NCBI GenBank assembly: GCA_041495205.1
Contig: JBGQCF010000015.1
Location: 1 to 42,335 of the forward strand
Source of the DNA: JAHFRG01 sp041495205
GTDB lineage: Bacteria > Pseudomonadota > Gammaproteobacteria > Burkholderiales > JAHFRG01
Reading direction: 5' to 3'
Length of the DNA stretch: 42,335 nt
Each line of letters starts with the position of its first letter. Within the stretch, counting starts at the first letter, position 1. Both the position numbers and the translations under genes were made by a program. Under the pieces are notes generated by a model. It ran no database searches and had not been told where the DNA came from. It worked only from the letters and a program-made list of their open reading frames with translations. Of the stretch, positions 16,457-23,368 are shown piece after piece.

Positions 16457-17320
16457 CTAGGCAACACCGTAAGTCTTGAACCATTGCTTAAGCCGCTTCC
16501 AGCCGTCTTCAGCCTGCTCCTTGCGGTAACTCGGCCGGTAGTCGGCGTGAAAGCCGTGCGGCGTGTCCGGATAGACCACGATTTCCGATTTACTTCCAGC
16601 GGCTGTGAGCGCTTTGCGCAGAGCCTCCACGGCATCGAGCGGAATGCCCGGGTCGGCGCCGCCGTAGAGCCCAAGCACCGGCGCCTTGAGCAGTCCTGCC
16701 ATGTCGATCGGATTTTTGGCCTGGAGCTTGTTGGTTTTCCACAGCAGTGCTCCGTACCAGGCGACTCCGGCTTTGAGCTTGCTGTTGTGCGCCGCATACA
16801 ACCAGACGATGCGCCCGCCCCAGCAGAAGCCGGTGATGCCAAGCTTGGCGGTATTGCCTTTTCCGGATTTTTTCGCCCAGGCGACGCTGGCATCCAGATC
16901 GGACATGACTTGCGCGTCCGGCACTTTGGATACGACTTGATCCAGAATCTGCTGAATATCAGTGAGCTTCGACACATCCCCCTGGCGGGCGTAAAGTTCC
17001 GGCGCGATTGCCAGATAGCCGAGCTTGGCTAACCGCCGGCATACATCTTTAATATGCTCATGCACGCCAAAGATTTCCTGCACCACCAGCACCACCGGAA
17101 ACCTGCTGCCCTTGGCAGGCATGGCACGATAGGCGGGAATCTCGCCGTCCGGCACCGGAATTTTCACTTCGCCGGCAGTCAGTCCGCCGTCATCGGTGTG
17201 GATCGTTTGCGCAGATACGGGCCGGACGGCGAGCGCAAACCCGGTGGCCAGCATGCTCACCACAAACTCGCGGCGGGTGAATTCGGTTTTGGGCTTGAGG
17301 CTCAAGAATTGCGAGTCCAT
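16457..17320 (-). CDS. Exported dienelactone hydrolase family protein
   Basis: A 287-residue alpha/beta hydrolase. The N-terminus (EFTRREFVVSMLATGFALAV, ending VSAQ) is a twin-arginine-type signal, so the enzyme is probably exported folded. Catalytic elements are the Cys nucleophile in GFCWGGR, the aspartate in YGGADPGIP and the histidine in PDTPHGFHADY, the Cys-Asp-His triad of dienelactone hydrolases. FGVHEHIKDVCRRLAKLGY is also typical. Relatives open lactones in aromatic degradation, but no such genes are nearby, so the natural substrate is open. It begins the long minus-strand block and is divergent from the osmoprotectant genes. Confidence 0.92.
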   Translation of the reverse strand: MDSQFLSLKPKTEFTRREFVVSMLATGFALAVRPVSAQTIHTDDGGLTAGEVKIPVPDGEIPAYRAMPAKGSRFPVVLVVQEIFGVHEHIKDVCRRLAKLGYLAIAPELYARQGDVSKLTDIQQILDQVVSKVPDAQVMSDLDASVAWAKKSGKGNTAKLGITGFCWGGRIVWLYAAHNSKLKAGVAWYGALLWKTNKLQAKNPIDMAGLLKAPVLGLYGGADPGIPLDAVEALRKALTAAGSKSEIVVYPDTPHGFHADYRPSYRKEQAEDGWKRLKQWFKTYGVA

Positions 17321-17437
17321 GTGCGGTTCCTTAGTTTTAAACAGGGCAATTTTACCTGCAATTGCGCAGTTTTGCGCGGTAGCGCGGCAGACGGACAGGT
17401 GCTAGGCTAGCTCAGGATTTGCAGCAAGGGGCAAGGG

Positions 17438-18175
17438 ATGATCGCTGTCGAAAACGTTTGCAAAAGTTATGGCCGGCAAATCGCTCTTGCCCCGGCCAGC
17501 CTGGCGTTTCATGCAGGCACGACTGCACTGATTGGCGAAAGCGGCAGCGGCAAATCCACGCTGCTGCGGCTCATGCTGGGATTGATTCGACCCGACAGCG
17601 GCCGGGTTGTTTTCAATGCCGAGCCTTTGACTGCGGACAACGTGGAGCGCGTTCGCCATGCCATCGGCTACGTAATTCAGGACGGCGGCCTGTTTCCTCA
17701 TTTGACTGCGCGCGACAACGTGATTTTGCTTGCTCGCTTCCTGCGGCGCATCCCATCCTGGATAGACGAACGGGTGAACCATTTGGCGGATCTGGTCAGG
17801 CTTCCGCCCGCCGTGCTTTCACGCTATCCGCACCAACTCTCCGGCGGCCAGAAGCAGCGCGTCGGGCTGATGCGCGCGCTGATGCTCGATCCCGAGGTGT
17901 TGCTCCTCGATGAACCATTAGGCGCGCTCGACCCGATCGTCCGCAGCGAATTGCAAACCGAGCTCAAAGGTATTTTCACGCATCTTGGCAAAACGGTCAT
18001 TCTGGTGACGCACGATATGAACGAGGCGGCTTATTTGGCTTCCGACATCGTGCTCTTGCGTGATGGAAGGGTGGTGCAGCACGGCGCCCTCGATGATTTG
18101 CTGCATCATCCCGCCGAACCGTATGTGAGGCAGTTCGTCCACGCGCAGCGCTCATGGGTCGCGGAGATGCCGTGA
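17438..18175 (+). CDS. Osmoprotectant ABC transporter ATP-binding protein (OpuCA/YehX-like)
   Basis: A 245-residue ATPase with Walker A GESGSGKST, signature LSGGQKQRVGLMRALM, Walker B LLLDEPLGALD and switch VTHDMNEAAYLA. Sequence and partner gene point to the quaternary-ammonium (glycine betaine/choline-type) importer family. It lacks the tandem CBS domains that sense ionic strength in OpuA/OpuCA; the protein ends right after the nucleotide-binding domain. The AAGGGGCAAGGG stretch before the ATG includes a Shine-Dalgarno. Its stop overlaps the next start as TGATG, so the two genes are translationally coupled. Confidence 0.9.
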   Translation: MIAVENVCKSYGRQIALAPASLAFHAGTTALIGESGSGKSTLLRLMLGLIRPDSGRVVFNAEPLTADNVERVRHAIGYVIQDGGLFPHLTARDNVILLARFLRRIPSWIDERVNHLADLVRLPPAVLSRYPHQLSGGQKQRVGLMRALMLDPEVLLLDEPLGALDPIVRSELQTELKGIFTHLGKTVILVTHDMNEAAYLASDIVLLRDGRVVQHGALDDLLHHPAEPYVRQFVHAQRSWVAEMP

Positions 18176-19680
18176 TGAACTCCAAAGCACTGTGCCTTTT
18201 GCCGCTGTTGCTTGCGTCCGCGGCCTTCGCCGAAGCTACGCTCGACATCGGCTCCAAGCGCTTCACCGAATCCTATATTCTCGGCGAAATCCTGACTCAA
18301 ACCGCAAGCCGTGCCAATGAAGCGAAGGTGGCGCACAAGCAAGGGCTGGGCAATACCGGAATATTGTTTGCGGCGCTGCAAAGCGGGAGCATCGACATTT
18401 ATCCGGAATATTCCGGGACCGTCTGGTTCGAGTTGCTGAAAAAGAACAATGCTGGCGATCTCGCGGCGCTCAACCGCGAACTCGCGCCGCTCGGCCTGGC
18501 GGCAGTGCCGCTGGGATTCGGCAACACTTACGCGCTCGCGATGCTGGATGCGCGCGCCACTCAGCTTGGCATCTCCAGCATCGGCGATCTTACCCGCAAG
18601 CCGGAACTGAAATTGGGATTGTCTCAGGAGTTCTTGAACCGCAAGGACGGCTGGCCACCGCTCAAAAGCGCGTATGCGCTGCCGTTCGACCCGCTCGGCC
18701 TTGACCACGGCCTGGCTTATGAGGCGCTGGCCAAAGGCAAGATCGATGTCATGGACATTTATTCTACCGACGCCAAAATCGCCAAGTACGGCTTGCGCGT
18801 GCTGAACGACGGCAAGCATTTTTTCCCTGCTTACGACGCGCTGCTGCTGTATCGCCTCGATGTGCCCGGCCGTTTCCCCAAAACCTGGGAGGCGTTGCAA
18901 AAGCTGGAAGGGCGGATTTCAGAAACGCAAATGGCGGCGATGAATGCTGAGGCGGAGCTCGAAGGCAAACCATTTACGGCCATCGCTGCGGATTTCCTTT
19001 CCGCGGGCGCAGGACATAAACCGGCCGGGAGCGCCGGGAGAAATTTTCTCACCCTGCTTTTTGCCGCAGATTTCTGGCGCTTGACCGCCGAACACTTGTT
19101 GCTGGTGTTCGTCTCGCTTGCAGGCGCGGTGTTGCTGGGCATCCCGCTGGGCATTTGCGCCGCGCACGCGCCTGCGCTGCGGCAGCCAATTCTTTCAGTC
19201 GTGGGAGTGATTCAAACCCTGCCGTCACTGGCGCTGCTCGCATTTTTGATTTCGGCTCTCGGCGCCATCGGCGTATTGCCGGCCCTGATAGCACTTTTTC
19301 TTTATGCATTGCTGCCGATTGTGCGCAACACTTATGCCGGGCTCGCGGATATTGCGCCCTCGTTGCAGGAAGCGGCACAGTCGCTGGGATTGCCTCTGCT
19401 TCCGCGCTTGCGTTTGATCGAGCTGCCTCTCGCTTCACGCGCGATTCTATCCGGCATCAAGACTTCGGCGGTCATCAATGTGGGAACGGCAACGATCGCG
19501 GCTTTTGTTGGCGCCGGCGGTTATGGCGAGCGCATTGTGCAGGGGTTGGCGTTGAATGACAGCGCGACGCTGCTTGCCGGCGCGATTCCCGCGGCGGCGC
19601 TGGCGCTTATGCTGCAAGGCGGGTTTGAATTGCTCGATCGCTGGCTGATTCCTGCCGGACTGCGGGAGAAGAGCCACTAA
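18175..19680 (+). CDS. Osmoprotectant ABC transporter fused substrate-binding/permease protein
   Basis: 501 residues combining two importer parts. The N-terminal half has a signal-like segment (ALCLLPLLLASAAFAEA) and an OpuAC/ProX-type binding domain: DIGSKRFTESYILGEIL, GNTGILFAALQSGSIDIYPE, GLDHGLAYEALAKGKIDVMD, DAKIAKYGLRVL. The C-terminal half is a BPD-type permease with several membrane helices and the EAA loop LQEAAQSLGLPLLPRLRLIE. Fusions of this kind are known, often with the permease first; here the binding domain comes first. I set the start at the ATG coupled to the ATPase stop, not at the in-frame GTG/ATG upstream at 18154. Confidence 0.9.
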   Translation: MNSKALCLLPLLLASAAFAEATLDIGSKRFTESYILGEILTQTASRANEAKVAHKQGLGNTGILFAALQSGSIDIYPEYSGTVWFELLKKNNAGDLAALNRELAPLGLAAVPLGFGNTYALAMLDARATQLGISSIGDLTRKPELKLGLSQEFLNRKDGWPPLKSAYALPFDPLGLDHGLAYEALAKGKIDVMDIYSTDAKIAKYGLRVLNDGKHFFPAYDALLLYRLDVPGRFPKTWEALQKLEGRISETQMAAMNAEAELEGKPFTAIAADFLSAGAGHKPAGSAGRNFLTLLFAADFWRLTAEHLLLVFVSLAGAVLLGIPLGICAAHAPALRQPILSVVGVIQTLPSLALLAFLISALGAIGVLPALIALFLYALLPIVRNTYAGLADIAPSLQEAAQSLGLPLLPRLRLIELPLASRAILSGIKTSAVINVGTATIAAFVGAGGYGERIVQGLALNDSATLLAGAIPAAALALMLQGGFELLDRWLIPAGLREKSH

Positions 19681-19708
19681 GTCGAAATAAACTAGGCTTA
19701 TTAGTTTG

Positions 19709-19918
19709 TTGCCGGGGGCAGCCCGGCGGCTGGTGACTTTTTCTTGCTCGGCCAAGAAAAAGTCACCAAAAAGAAGGCCGCCCCGGTTCGCCGCCCTGCG
19801 GGTTTCCTCTGCTGCTCGCCAAGTTCGCGCGGCTGCGCAACTCGCACTTTGTGCTCAGACAGTGCTCGCCGACTTCCTCGCGCCTTGGCTGCGCTGCTCG
19901 GCGGCTCACAAGGGGGAT
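19709..19918 (+). repeat. Structured intergenic repeat, family 1, copy 2
   Basis: A ~210-bp homologue of 411-613. It opens with a perfect 15-bp hairpin (19732-19746 with 19753-19767, 6-nt loop). The arm reads GGTGACTTTTTCTTG here against GGTTTCTTTCTTTTG in copy 1. Four positions differ and all four are matched by the opposite arm. GCGCAACTCGCACTTTGTGC and CTCAGACAGTGCTCGC are shared, again with a compensated change (GCAC/GTGC for GCGC/GCGC). It fills the 319-bp gap between the osmoprotectant operon and the methyltransferase gene; nothing else is evident in that gap. Confidence 0.75.
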
Positions 19919-19999
19919 TAAATCAAATTAAATACGCGTTGCCCCATGCGGCGGGCTAACTCGAAATTCTTGTTCTATTAAAAACGAATTTTTTACGGA

Positions 20000-20827
20000 T
20001 TATTTCGGTTTCACGAATTTGAGGGTCATGCGGTCGCTCTCGCCGATCGCCAGATATTTCTCGCGGTCTTGGTCGCCGAGGCGCAACGTTGGCGGCAGCG
20101 TCCACACGCCTTTGGGATGGTCCTTGGTGTCCTTGGGGTTGGCGTTGATTTCCGATTTGGCCGCCAGCTGGAAACCGGCGCGCTGGGCAAGCTCAATCAC
20201 ATAGTCTTCGGTTACATAACCGCTGCGGATCATGTCTTCAAACGGCGTGCCGGGTTTGGCGCGGTGATCGCTTACCCCGAGGATGCCGCCGGGTTTCAGC
20301 ACATCATAAAACGCTTTGAAAGCAGCGTCGGCGCTGCCGTCTTTTGCCCAGTTGTGCACGTTGCGAAAAGTGAGCACCAGGTCTGCCGCGCCGCGCGGGG
20401 CAATCGCGGTATATTCGGGCGCCTGAAGCTCAGTGTGGATGATCCTGTCGTAGATTTCCGGACGTTGCGCGAGTTTTTTCCGGAAATCCCGTTCGATTTC
20501 TCTGCGGAGGTCGGGAGTGGCTTTCAATTGCACGGCAAAACTCGCCTCATACAGCTTGCCTTTGTCGTGCAGTACCGGCGCGAGGATCTCCGTGTACCAG
20601 CCGCCGCCCGGCCAGATTTCCACCACCGTCATGCCGGGCTTCAATCCGAAAAACAGCAAAGTCTCCTTGGGATGGCGGTAGACATCGCGTGCCACGTTTT
20701 TCGCTTCGCGGTGATGTCCTGCGATCGCCTGTTCGAGCAGCAACTCGGTTTCACTTGCAGCAAAAGCCGGTGAGATGAAGCAGGCAAGCAGGGTAGAAAG
20801 CAGTAATGCGGTTTTATGCCGTTTCAT
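20000..20827 (-). CDS. Exported SAM-dependent methyltransferase-like protein (COG4798 type)
   Basis: 275 residues from the ATG at 20827. A clear signal peptide (KTALLLSTLLACFISPAFAA) precedes a Rossmann methyltransferase fold: GLKPGMTVVEIWPGGGWYTE as motif I, LVLTFRNVHNWAKDG as the motif IV region, FYDVLKPGGILGVSDHR after it, and YVTEDYVIELAQRAGF. The set matches the family of predicted exported methyltransferases that I recall as COG4798. Cytoplasmic SAM would not normally be available in the periplasm, so whether it methylates anything there is unclear; it may have been repurposed. A longer frame to 20965 lacks the signal at its N-terminus and is rejected. Confidence 0.87.
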   Translation of the reverse strand: MKRHKTALLLSTLLACFISPAFAASETELLLEQAIAGHHREAKNVARDVYRHPKETLLFFGLKPGMTVVEIWPGGGWYTEILAPVLHDKGKLYEASFAVQLKATPDLRREIERDFRKKLAQRPEIYDRIIHTELQAPEYTAIAPRGAADLVLTFRNVHNWAKDGSADAAFKAFYDVLKPGGILGVSDHRAKPGTPFEDMIRSGYVTEDYVIELAQRAGFQLAAKSEINANPKDTKDHPKGVWTLPPTLRLGDQDREKYLAIGESDRMTLKFVKPK

Positions 20828-20897
20828 GGTAGCTCCGCGGGAATTATCAAGCATACCTGATTCTGACCGGCTTCTGCCTGAATAGTGCAATTTGAAA

Positions 20898-21467
20898 TCA
20901 GGCGGCGAGATCAAGCGCATGGAACAGCGTGGCGATACCGAGCGCAATAAAAAGTATTGCGGCAATATAGCGTATCGGCTTCATGGGAATGCGTTTTGCC
21001 AATGCCTCCCCCAGGAATACCGCAGGCACATCGGCAATGAGCATTCCCAGAGTGGTACCAAGCACCACTTCGATAAGCGTATCGAAGTGCGCCGCAAGCG
21101 CAACCGTGGCAAGCTGCGTTTTGTCACCCATCTCGGCGAGAAAAAACGCGATGAACGCGGTCGCGAAAACGCCGGCTTTGTGAACGCGCTGGTCTTCCTC
21201 CAGGGAGTCGGGGTGTAGGGTCCACAAGCCGAAAGCGATGAATGACAATGCCACAATCCAGTTGAGAAGGCTGTGCGGAACCAACTTTGCCAGCCACACG
21301 CCCAGCGAGCCAGCGAGCGTGTGGTTAAACAATGTTGCAGTAAGTATCCCGGCGATGATGGGATAAGGACGGCACAATCTTGCTGCCAGCACAAAAGACA
21401 GGAGCTGCGTCTTGTCGCCTATTTCGGCGGCAGCGACCAGCGCCGCGGAGGTCAGAAATACCTGCAT
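20898..21467 (-). CDS. TMEM165/GDT1 (UPF0016) family cation transporter
   Basis: A 189-residue inner-membrane protein with six hydrophobic segments in two homologous halves. Each half carries the family motif: EIGDKTQLLSFVLAAR in the first and EMGDKTQLATVALAA in the second. Members move Mn2+ (export in several bacteria, such as the MneA type) or Ca2+/Mn2+ in eukaryotes; manganese export is the likeliest role here. The 47-bp upstream gap shows no yybP-ykoY-type riboswitch. It lies between the exported methyltransferase and the cupredoxin gene on the same strand. Confidence 0.93.
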   Translation of the reverse strand: MQVFLTSAALVAAAEIGDKTQLLSFVLAARLCRPYPIIAGILTATLFNHTLAGSLGVWLAKLVPHSLLNWIVALSFIAFGLWTLHPDSLEEDQRVHKAGVFATAFIAFFLAEMGDKTQLATVALAAHFDTLIEVVLGTTLGMLIADVPAVFLGEALAKRIPMKPIRYIAAILFIALGIATLFHALDLAA

Positions 21468-21514
21468 CGCTCATCTTTGCGTAAAAGGCTGCCATTATAC
21501 AGGCGTAATCCGCT

Positions 21515-21880
21515 TTACTCGACGACGTTGATCACCCCCGTCATGTTTTCGTGACCGATGCCGCAGAAATTGTCGCAATGAAAAGGGAAAGTGCCGGTCT
21601 TGTCAGGTGTAAGCTGCACTCGCGCGGTTTTGCCCGGTGGCAAATCGGCACGCAGGCCCAGATCGGGAATGTCGAATCCATGAAACAAATCCTGCGAAGT
21701 CAGCTCCAGAACCACCGGTTCGCCTTTCTTCAGCGTGATTTCGTTGGGGATATATTCAAACGCCTTGGCGGTGATCTTGATGACCCGCTCGGTTGGTTCA
21801 GCGGTTACGTAGCTGGCGGTTGAGGCAATGAAAGCTGACGCGAGCACAACGATGCCTATCCATAATGAGTTTCTGTTCAT
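21515..21880 (-). CDS. Standalone periplasmic CuA-type cupredoxin
   Basis: A 121-residue cupredoxin with one N-terminal hydrophobic segment (LWIGIVVLASAFIASTASYV) that acts as a signal or anchor. The copper site HCDNFCGIGHENM gives Cys102, Cys106, His110 and Met113, plus His67 in LFHGFDIPDLGL. This is the ligand pattern C-x3-C-x3-H-x2-M of the binuclear CuA centre of cytochrome oxidase subunit II. The two-helix hairpin of COX II is absent and no oxidase genes are nearby. It lies 3 bp after the metallophosphoesterase gene and shares its predicted ECF promoter. It could carry electrons or copper; which is not decidable here. Confidence 0.9.
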   Translation of the reverse strand: MNRNSLWIGIVVLASAFIASTASYVTAEPTERVIKITAKAFEYIPNEITLKKGEPVVLELTSQDLFHGFDIPDLGLRADLPPGKTARVQLTPDKTGTFPFHCDNFCGIGHENMTGVINVVE

Positions 21881-21883
21881 AGT

Positions 21884-22789
21884 TCATCCTTTCAGTACCG
21901 GATATTCGGTGATTGCGTATTCGGCCTTGTCCATTTCGGTTTCGACGCTCCTGAAGCCCAGGCCGCGGTAAGGCTGGGAAGCGTCCCACGGCAGCGGCTC
22001 GCGCTTGGGCTGCGAGCCCGGCGCAGGCAGCGGGAAAATCAGCGACTTTGCCGAATGGTGTGCGATGTGGCCGGTCATGTGGTGATGTTCCTGATGGATG
22101 TGGCCGTAGAATACCGTGACGTTGTTGAAGGGCATCAGAAGTTCGACCGCTTTCGCCCCGTCGCGGGTCGCCCAGTCCCATTGCGGATAAAGATCAAACA
22201 ACGGCCGGTGCGTGAACACCACAATGCGTGCGTCTTTGTCCTGCTGCTTCAGATCAGCGTTCAGCCATTGCAATTGCTCGTCGCCAATTTTGCTGCCCGG
22301 ATCGGAAACGTTATCCACTACGATGAAATGCACGCCCTTGTGCTCGAAGGTATAATGAGTCTTGCCGAAAAATTCCTGATACGCTGCGCCACGGTCGAGA
22401 GAGGCGTCGTGCTCGCCAGGCATGAAGCGGACGTTTTTGACTTTGAGCCCACTCACGATCTCGCGGAATTCGGCAAGCCGTTGCCTGCGTATTTTTGGAT
22501 CATCGGTGGTGTGGGTAAGGTCGCCGGTAAACATGATGAAATCGGGTTTTTCGTTCAAGCTGTTCACTGCAGCCACCGCTTTTTTCAAGGTGCCTTTGGC
22601 GTCAGGGTTGACTGCCTCGCCCTCGAATCCCCAATGGGTATCCGAAAGCTGCACAAAATAGAAATCATCGTACGCAGCAGCGCCCGGTTTTCTTCCCGCG
22701 CTAGCGCAGCCGGCAAGGCCGGAAACAAACACCACGCCGCCCAGGCCCGCTAGTTTAAGAAACTGCCGCCGGTCCATTTGCTTTTTCAT
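21884..22789 (-). CDS. Tat-exported lipoprotein metallophosphoesterase
   Basis: A 301-residue calcineurin-type phosphoesterase. The N-terminus joins a twin-arginine signal (MDRRQFLKLAGLGG) to a lipobox (LAGC), so it is probably a Tat-exported lipoprotein. Metal-binding motifs appear in order: SDTHWG, FTGDLTH, GEHDAS, VFTHRPLFD and YGHIHQEH. The usual GNHD is GEHD here, an Asn to Glu change beside the catalytic His. AAGGAG precedes the ATG. It is followed 3 bp later by the CuA cupredoxin gene. Upstream lies a promoter matching those of the neighbouring sigma locus. The substrate is unknown. Confidence 0.92.
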   Translation of the reverse strand: MKKQMDRRQFLKLAGLGGVVFVSGLAGCASAGRKPGAAAYDDFYFVQLSDTHWGFEGEAVNPDAKGTLKKAVAAVNSLNEKPDFIMFTGDLTHTTDDPKIRRQRLAEFREIVSGLKVKNVRFMPGEHDASLDRGAAYQEFFGKTHYTFEHKGVHFIVVDNVSDPGSKIGDEQLQWLNADLKQQDKDARIVVFTHRPLFDLYPQWDWATRDGAKAVELLMPFNNVTVFYGHIHQEHHHMTGHIAHHSAKSLIFPLPAPGSQPKREPLPWDASQPYRGLGFRSVETEMDKAEYAITEYPVLKG

Positions 22790-22807
22790 TTGAGTCTCCT
22801 TGTATCA

Positions 22808-22828
22808 AAGTTAAGGGGTCCTTAACTT
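22808..22828. promoter_or_regulatory. 9-bp palindrome at the predicted transcription start
   Basis: AAGTTAAGG, loop GGT, CCTTAACTT. It directly abuts the -10 of the metallophosphoesterase promoter (22829-22834) and so covers the predicted start of transcription. It could be an operator or form a 5' mRNA stem-loop. Confidence 0.45.
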
Positions 22829-22859
22829 GTATAACCGGATTCGCACCAGAAATATTCCC
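22829..22859 (-). promoter_or_regulatory. ECF-type promoter of the metallophosphoesterase-cupredoxin operon
   Basis: On the minus strand GGGAATA (22859-22853), 18 nt, TTATAC (22834-22829), with GG just before the -10. It lies 40 nt before the ATG at 22789. The same elements and exact spacing occur before the neighbouring exported protein and before the sigma gene itself. Confidence 0.75.
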
Positions 22860-22880
22860 TGAAGTTGCCTTCAGGGAATA
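22853..22880. terminator. 12-bp palindrome containing the -35 element
   Basis: TATTCCCTGAAG, loop TTGC, CTTCAGGGAATA: a perfect stem 31 bp after the stop of the small exported gene. It could end that transcript. A T8 run precedes it on the minus strand, and only TTTC follows. Its distal half contains the GGGAATA -35 of the next operon, so termination and initiation elements overlap. Confidence 0.45.
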
Positions 22881-22910
22881 ACTGAAAAAAAACCATCCAA
22901 ATCTGAGGTA

Positions 22911-23207
22911 TTACTGGCCGTCAGGGTTGCCGTCACTAGCCCGCAATTGTCGGTCAAGCCAGGTATTTGCGTTAGTATCCGCGCGCTGGGGGACAGTCAT
23001 ACTGGCTCCTTGATAAACAGAGGTGAGACGGTCCTGAAACGCAGGCGTGGGGGAACCATCGGTGCTCTGTAGCTGTTGCTCAAGCCACTTGCTCGCATTG
23101 ATATCCGCGCGTTCGGTGCCGTCCGCCGCCAGTGCAGGCTGAAGAGCAGAGATCGAAAGCAGGGTGCCCAATGCAAGAGCTGACAATCTGTTCCTATTCG
23201 TAAACAT
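22911..23207 (-). CDS. Small exported protein with a duplicated RAD-WL-QL motif
   Basis: 98 residues from the ATG at 23207 (AGGAG 8-9 nt upstream). A signal peptide (LSALALGTLLSISALQPALA) is followed by a ~75-residue mature part made of two copies of one motif: ERADINASKWLEQQLQSTDG and QRADTNANTWLDRQLRASDG, each followed by a Pro, joined by a ~22-residue linker. There are no cysteines and no metal-binding pattern. I do not recognise the family. It is transcribed divergently from the ECF sigma gene, from a promoter of the same class, so it is likely a target of that sigma factor. A longer frame upstream (to 23249) lacks a Shine-Dalgarno. Confidence 0.85.
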   Translation of the reverse strand: MFTNRNRLSALALGTLLSISALQPALAADGTERADINASKWLEQQLQSTDGSPTPAFQDRLTSVYQGASMTVPQRADTNANTWLDRQLRASDGNPDGQ

Positions 23208-23234
23208 TTTGAATCTCCTATATGAAGGTTGGTC

Positions 23235-23261
23235 GAGACGATTTGCCAATCAAACCGTCTC
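23235..23261 (-). promoter_or_regulatory. 5' leader stem-loop of the small exported gene
   Basis: GAGACGGTTTG and CAAATCGTCTC form an 11-bp stem (one G-T pair) with loop ATTGG. It begins about 7 nt after the -10 at 23268-23273, so it would be the very 5' end of the mRNA and may protect it from decay. Confidence 0.5.
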
Positions 23262-23267
23262 TACCCT

Positions 23268-23298
23268 GCATAACCTTTGGCGTGCGGCCAATATTCCC
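23268..23298 (-). promoter_or_regulatory. ECF-type promoter of the small exported protein
   Basis: On the minus strand GGGAATA (23298-23292), 18 nt, TTATGC (23273-23268), with GG just before the -10. Divergent from and identical in architecture to the sigma gene promoter at 23322-23352. Confidence 0.75.
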
Positions 23299-23321
23299 AG
23301 TATTCGTTTTAATTCGGTTTA

Positions 23322-23352
23322 GGGAATAAAATGAGTCAATACGTGGTAATAC
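23322..23352 (+). promoter_or_regulatory. ECF-type promoter of the sigma/anti-sigma operon
   Basis: GGGAATA (23322-23328), 18 nt, TAATAC (23347-23352), with GG just before the -10. It lies 16 nt before the TTG start, leaving a short leader. Together with the two minus-strand copies it indicates autoregulation by the encoded sigma factor. Confidence 0.72.
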
Positions 23353-23368
23353 AGATATAGGAATAGCC

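Noticed and set aside
15754..16977. A 407-residue open frame extending the DUF4197 protein upstream
   Set aside because: The first ~180 codons overlap the dienelactone hydrolase gene in another frame on the same strand and read as low-complexity noise. The signal peptide and AAGGAG place the real start at 16431.
20851..20897. A fourth ECF-type promoter before the exported methyltransferase
   Set aside because: GGTATGC is present at a suitable place, but there is no GGGAATA 18 nt upstream.
21468..21514. A manganese (yybP-ykoY) riboswitch before the GDT1-family gene
   Set aside because: The gap is only 47 bp and shows no such fold; the family often has this riboswitch, but not here.
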